Part shown: positions 60,586 through 64,000 of the stretch, piece by piece
Position numbering within the stretch: the stretch's first letter is position 1
Layout of the letters: each line of letters starts with the position of its first letter
Assembly: GCF_002929335.1 (NCBI RefSeq)
Contig: NZ_PJIL01000020.1
Location: forward strand, 1-64,000
Source of the DNA: Arthrobacter sp. Y81
Lineage (GTDB): Bacteria > Actinomycetota > Actinomycetes > Actinomycetales > Micrococcaceae
Direction: 5' to 3'
Length of the DNA stretch: 64,000 nucleotides
Translations under genes and position numbers: made by a program
Notes under the pieces: model-generated
What the model was told of the DNA's origin: nothing
Database searches by the model: none
Seen by the model: the letters and a program-made list of their open reading frames with translations, nothing else

Positions 60586-61128
60586 TTACGACACGATGCG
60601 GCCTTGCTTCGCGCGTGCACGGTGTTTGCGGACGTTGTCACGGTTTGCGCAGCGCACGGAGCAGTAGCGCTGGCGGCCGTTGCGGGTGACATCGACGACG
60701 ACTGCCCTGCACGGATCGCCTGCGGCGCATCGGCCGAGCCTATGAGCGCCGCGAGTGCTGAGGTGCAGTGCAGTTCCAACACTGATCACGGCGAGCAATA
60801 CATGCGGAAGAGCCTGGTCGGGGTCGCGGTAGTGAAGATGCCATCCTTCGCCGTCGTGATCGGTGAGGCGCGGATAGGCGGCGGCAGCAGCCATCTGGGC
60901 GTTCAAGAGAGCGGCCCTGTTCCGTGGATCGTGTTCATCGACGACTGAGAGCCACGCGTCTATGACGTCGCGGGTTTGCTCATGATCGTCTCCGACGGAG
61001 AGCTTGTAGTCCATCGTCATACCGAACTCACGAGTCCGCTGCACGAGAGCGTCCCTATCGGCTGGCCAATCGTTGGCCAACGAGGCGGCGAGGAGTACTG
61101 CGTATTCACCGTAAGGGTTGAGATGCAT
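60586..61128 (-). CDS. CGNR zinc-finger transcriptional regulator
   Basis: 180-residue protein of the CGNR family. An N-terminal ABATE-like domain starts HLNPYGEYAVLLAASLANDW. The C-terminal zinc finger is GRCAAGDPCRAVVVDVTRNG followed by RYCSVRCANRDNVRKHRAR, with CANR in place of the usual CGNR. Divergent from a LysE-type exporter gene, the normal pairing for this family, so it probably controls that gene. Confidence 0.85.
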   Translation of the reverse strand: MHLNPYGEYAVLLAASLANDWPADRDALVQRTREFGMTMDYKLSVGDDHEQTRDVIDAWLSVVDEHDPRNRAALLNAQMAAAAAYPRLTDHDGEGWHLHYRDPDQALPHVLLAVISVGTALHLSTRGAHRLGRCAAGDPCRAVVVDVTRNGRQRYCSVRCANRDNVRKHRARAKQGRIVS

Positions 61129-61261
61129 AAGGCTATTACATCATTGTTGGAGCCATGACGATTTTTCCTTGGACTGCCGATCCGCAGACACGATATTTGT
61201 ATCCCGCGAGCAGGGCGGTGCGCGCGTGATCGCGGCCACGGACTTCGGAACGGGGGTCTCG

Positions 61262-61897
61262 ATGGCCGCGGCAAGCGGGATGGCCCTAACGGCACTCGGC
61301 ATGGCACTCACGCCGGGCCCGAACATGGTCTACCTGGTCTCACGCAGTGTGAGTCAAGGACCAGTAGCGGGAATGATTTCTCTCGCCGGCACCTGCGCTG
61401 GCTTCCTCGTCTACATGACGATGGCGAACCTCGGGCTCGCGATGGTGTTCGTCGCGGTGCCGTGGCTTTTTGCCGGAATGAAAGCCGCAGGAGTCCTCTA
61501 CTTGGCCTACCTCGCGTGGCAGGCACTTAAGCCCGGCGGTCGCGGCGTTTTCGAAGTTCGCGCAGTCCCTCGCGATTCCGCACGCAAGCTCTTCCGCATG
61601 GGCCTCCTCACGAACCTGCTGAACCCAAAAACAGCCTTGATGTATCTCGCGCTCATTCCGCAGTTCATCGACACGGGCCGGGGAGGAACAATGGTCCAGG
61701 GCTTCTCCCTCGGAGCGATCCAGGTTGCCCTGAGCATGTTTGTGAACGCACTGCTTGTCCTCGGTGCCGGGTCGATCTCTGCATTCCTCTCCGCCCGGCC
61801 GAGCTGGACGAAGTGGCAGCAACGCGTCACCGGCTCGGCGCTCGGCCTGGTGGCGGTCCTTCTCGCGCGGGAAGTACCGGAAAAGGCACACATATAG
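61262..61897 (+). CDS. LysE-family amino-acid/metabolite exporter
   Basis: 211-residue membrane exporter with about six transmembrane helices. The family hallmark TPGPNMVYLVSRSVSQGPVAG lies at about residues 16-36. GLLTNLLNPKTALMYLALIP is the second conserved segment. ATG 61262 (GGGGG upstream) places TPGPN as usual; an in-frame GTG at 61226 is possible. Substrate not assignable within the RhtB/LysE group. Confidence 0.86.
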   Translation: MAAASGMALTALGMALTPGPNMVYLVSRSVSQGPVAGMISLAGTCAGFLVYMTMANLGLAMVFVAVPWLFAGMKAAGVLYLAYLAWQALKPGGRGVFEVRAVPRDSARKLFRMGLLTNLLNPKTALMYLALIPQFIDTGRGGTMVQGFSLGAIQVALSMFVNALLVLGAGSISAFLSARPSWTKWQQRVTGSALGLVAVLLAREVPEKAHI

Positions 61898-61955
61898 TGG
61901 TTCTGATGATGAGAGCTCGCCGAGCCTGCATGCCCACACCGCCGGCGCGGCCAGC

Positions 61956-62318
61956 CTAGCCTGTGCCGCCTGTGGCTGAGCGCACAACGCACCATTCGTT
62001 GCCTTCCGGATCCTGGAGCACTTGGAACGTGCCGACAGTATCTATGTGGATCATGCCGATCCTGACAGCTCCGAGGGCTTCAGCTGCGGCAGAGGCTGCC
62101 GGCACATCGTCCACGTGCACATCAATATGAAGGCGGTTCTTCCCTTGCTTGTTCTCTGGCACCCGCTGGAAGGCTAGGCGCGTCCATCCCGGCGGATCGA
62201 TGAAGGACCACGCATCGCTTCGATGCACTGGTTCGCCACCGAGGACCGAGGACCAGAACTCCGCCAGTGTGGCAGGGTTTTGGCAATCCACTACGACTTC
62301 ATCAACTCGTCCAATCAT
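61956..62318 (-). CDS. VOC-family protein (single domain)
   Basis: 120-residue glyoxalase-like protein. It starts MIGRVDEVVVDCQNPATLAE, continues FWSSVLGGEPVHRSDAWSF and IDPPGWTRLAFQRVPENKQG, and ends FQVLQDPEGNEWCVV. This is the actinobacterial VOC subfamily with the KNRLHIDVHV strand. ATG 62318 is preferred; a longer frame to 62408 adds an unrelated leader. Role unknown. Confidence 0.82.
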   Translation of the reverse strand: MIGRVDEVVVDCQNPATLAEFWSSVLGGEPVHRSDAWSFIDPPGWTRLAFQRVPENKQGKNRLHIDVHVDDVPAASAAAEALGAVRIGMIHIDTVGTFQVLQDPEGNEWCVVRSATGGTG

Positions 62319-62370
62319 TTTCTGAGCGTACCGCCGTACCGCCGAACCTTCTGACGTGCGGCAGGAGGTC

Positions 62371-64000
62371 TCACTCGAATCGTGTGGCTGTGATTGCGGT
62401 GCCCGCACGGATGAGACTGAAGGTTGATCCGACGGCGGCCAGTGCCAGGACCAGGCTTAGGCCCAAGGCTGCGAAGTAATCGGTCGCCGGCCACGTCACC
62501 CGATAGGTGTCATTGATGCCGGTGACCATCAGCCAGGCCACGAGGAACCCGAGAGCTATGGAAAGCAGCAGCACGGTCAGGAGCGGGACGGCCGCCTCAC
62601 GCGTGATAATCCGGCGCAGGACGGACACGGGCATCCCCATCAGCCGCATCAGGCCGAGGACTCGTTTTCGGTCCAACACTGCGGACGCGGTGGCGACGGC
62701 CAGGGAAAGCCCGGCGATGGCAATCGCCACGAACATGCCGAGGTACGCCAGCACCGCCAGGCCCTGAACCAGGCGGGCGGAGGACTGCAGTTTGATGTCC
62801 AGCGGGGAGGTGGCCGGGATGGCTGTGACGCCGGAACCGTCGAGTGCCGTCCTGGCGCGGTCCATGGCCTCGGGTGTCCCGTCCGCGGCGACCACAATGA
62901 CGACCGGAACCAGTCCGTCGAGGTTCTGGGCGGGAGCCCGGGTCAGCACCAGTGGCTGCGTTGTCCAGTAGTGGAGGAATGACGAATCAACGGCGACGAT
63001 CTCCGTTTCCGGGATGTCCTCGAATCCCAGGCCAGGAGCATCCTCGGCACGAAGGAAGATTTCAGGACCGGCGTCCCTTTGGTTAAGGGCTGCTGGTCCG
63101 TAGCCGATGGTCGCGCTCCGGATTCCCGGGAGTTGCCCGGCCCGCCGCGCGGCCTCCGCCACCTGGTCCTGGCTGGATCCGGCGGCCACCGTAGCGTGGA
63201 GGCTGGCGGGCTGGAGCAGACCGGGGCGGGCCGCGGGCGCCTCCGCTTCTTGAATGATGCTGGATGCCCCGGCGAAGACGGAGACGACGAACACTGCGAT
63301 CACCAGGCCGGAAACGGAACGGAACGTCGCCACCGGTGTTCGTTGGATCCGGCTGGCGGCGATGACTGCTGCCGCGCTGCGTGCCTGGCGGAGCCCCATC
63401 CGGCTCACGAGCTGTGTCAGCCAGGGACCGACGACCACTATGCCCACGAGGGTCAGCGCGAATCCGCCGATGAGCAGCGGGGATTCAAGCCAAGGCACCC
63501 GTACTTCCAGGACACGGATGAGGAGAACCGCCGTGATCATGGCAGCCAGTCCGGCCAGCAGCGGCACCATCCGCCACGCGTTGGGTGTTCTTTCCTGCAT
63601 GGCCCGTGTCACTCCCAGGGGACCAATGCCTTCCCGGGAAGTGCGGTAGGCGGCCACAAGGGACGATGCCGTCACAACCAGTACGACGACGGCGGTGGCC
63701 GCCTCCCAGCCCGTGGCCAGATCCGCTTCGAACATCCTGGTGCCGTTGACCGTTATCTGGGCGGTGGCCGGCCTCAGCACGGCGGCGAGCACTACGCCGA
63801 ACACTGCCCCGATCAGACTGGGCACTGCGGTTTCGACGGCGGCGATGCGCGAGATCGTCCGTGGGGATGCGCCAATCAGCCGCAGGGTGGCGAAGCGTTC
63901 CCTGCGCTGAGCTGCTCCCAGGCCGGTGACGATGCTGATCAGCAGCAGTACGGGGAAGAAGACCGCGATGGCGCCGATGAGCAGGACGGTGCTGTACGCG
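62371..64000 (-). CDS. FtsX-like ABC transporter permease (cut by right edge)
   Basis: The frame is open through position 64000, so the start is outside the window; 542 residues are present. An FtsX/MacB-type permease core at the N-terminal side (IGAIAVFFPVLLLISIVTGL, then ERFATLRLIGASPRTISRI) precedes further transmembrane helices. A large extracytoplasmic region (about 215-390 of the visible part) follows, then a second FtsX core with LDRKRVLGLMRLMGMPVSVL. The duplicated core is typical of about 800-residue LolC/E- or BceB-like exporter permeases in actinobacteria. Its ATPase is expected just right of the window. Confidence 0.85.
   Translation of the reverse strand, partial: AYSTVLLIGAIAVFFPVLLLISIVTGLGAAQRRERFATLRLIGASPRTISRIAAVETAVPSLIGAVFGVVLAAVLRPATAQITVNGTRMFEADLATGWEAATAVVVLVVTASSLVAAYRTSREGIGPLGVTRAMQERTPNAWRMVPLLAGLAAMITAVLLIRVLEVRVPWLESPLLIGGFALTLVGIVVVGPWLTQLVSRMGLRQARSAAAVIAASRIQRTPVATFRSVSGLVIAVFVVSVFAGASSIIQEAEAPAARPGLLQPASLHATVAAGSSQDQVAEAARRAGQLPGIRSATIGYGPAALNQRDAGPEIFLRAEDAPGLGFEDIPETEIVAVDSSFLHYWTTQPLVLTRAPAQNLDGLVPVVIVVAADGTPEAMDRARTALDGSGVTAIPATSPLDIKLQSSARLVQGLAVLAYLGMFVAIAIAGLSLAVATASAVLDRKRVLGLMRLMGMPVSVLRRIITREAAVPLLTVLLLSIALGFLVAWLMVTGINDTYRVTWPATDYFAALGLSLVLALAAVGSTFSLIRAGTAITATRFE

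Noticed and set aside
60499-60948. 149-codon plus-strand frame opposite the CGNR gene
   Set aside because: Antisense to a gene with a clear zinc finger; no start signal.
1-64000. CRISPR arrays or cas genes
   Set aside because: No regularly spaced direct repeats with spacers and no Cas-like proteins were seen; the only direct repeats are the pair at 5895-5943, the 17562/17829 units and the GGGGC run.

Overview
The base composition (high GC, strong third-position bias) and the protein content point to a high-GC Gram-positive actinobacterium, most like Arthrobacter or Pseudarthrobacter (Micrococcaceae). The content that suggests this is a permease-ATPase fusion importer, a CGNR regulator paired with a LysE exporter, and a HelR-type RNA polymerase recycling ATPase. 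No rRNA, tRNA or CRISPR array was seen. The taxon is inferred from gene style, not proven.

1-16.6 kb is sugar-acid and oligosaccharide catabolism, almost all on the minus strand. A hexuronate module holds mannonate dehydratase (cut by the left edge), a GPH-family symporter, fructuronate reductase, glucuronate isomerase and a LacI repressor. Next comes an oligopeptide-type ABC importer, used here probably for oligosaccharides or glycosides. It is flanked by two Gfo/Idh/MocA dehydrogenases and two xylose-isomerase-like TIM barrels, with a second LacI repressor at 15.6 kb. At least five LacI-type palindromes around TGGCAACC/GGTTGCCA lie in front of these transcription units, so the block looks like one regulon. 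nadE follows, probably with a leaderless transcript.

17.6-33.2 kb is a ketone-carboxylation locus. An IclR regulator diverges from a two-subunit 3-oxoacid CoA-transferase and a thiolase. A 936-residue MalT-like LuxR regulator follows. On the opposite strand lie the subunits of an acetone-carboxylase-type enzyme (HyuB-like alpha, HyuA-like beta, zinc-ribbon gamma), a second HyuA-like protein and an unidentified 273-residue protein. Acetone + CO2 to acetoacetate, then acetoacetyl-CoA, then two acetyl-CoA is the most economical reading. A secreted HbpS/GlcG-like protein sits next to it.

33.4-41.4 kb is general housekeeping and signalling: a NarL-type two-component system, a zinc alcohol dehydrogenase, a diguanylate cyclase, a PEP-synthase/rifampin-phosphotransferase-like enzyme and a cold-shock protein.

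41.4-64 kb is an accessory region. It contains a serine recombinase, several orphan small proteins, and a 4.1-kb Tn554-like element with three integrase-type genes, 28-bp terminal inverted repeats and membrane-protein cargo. Its tnpA carries a one-base frameshift. Then come a glycosyltransferase divergent from its TetR regulator, VOC, MBL, SDR, DUF1801 and cupin enzymes, and a helR gene broken by an internal deletion. That helR still has a near-perfect rifamycin-associated element upstream. The window ends in an FtsX-like ABC permease cut by the right edge.
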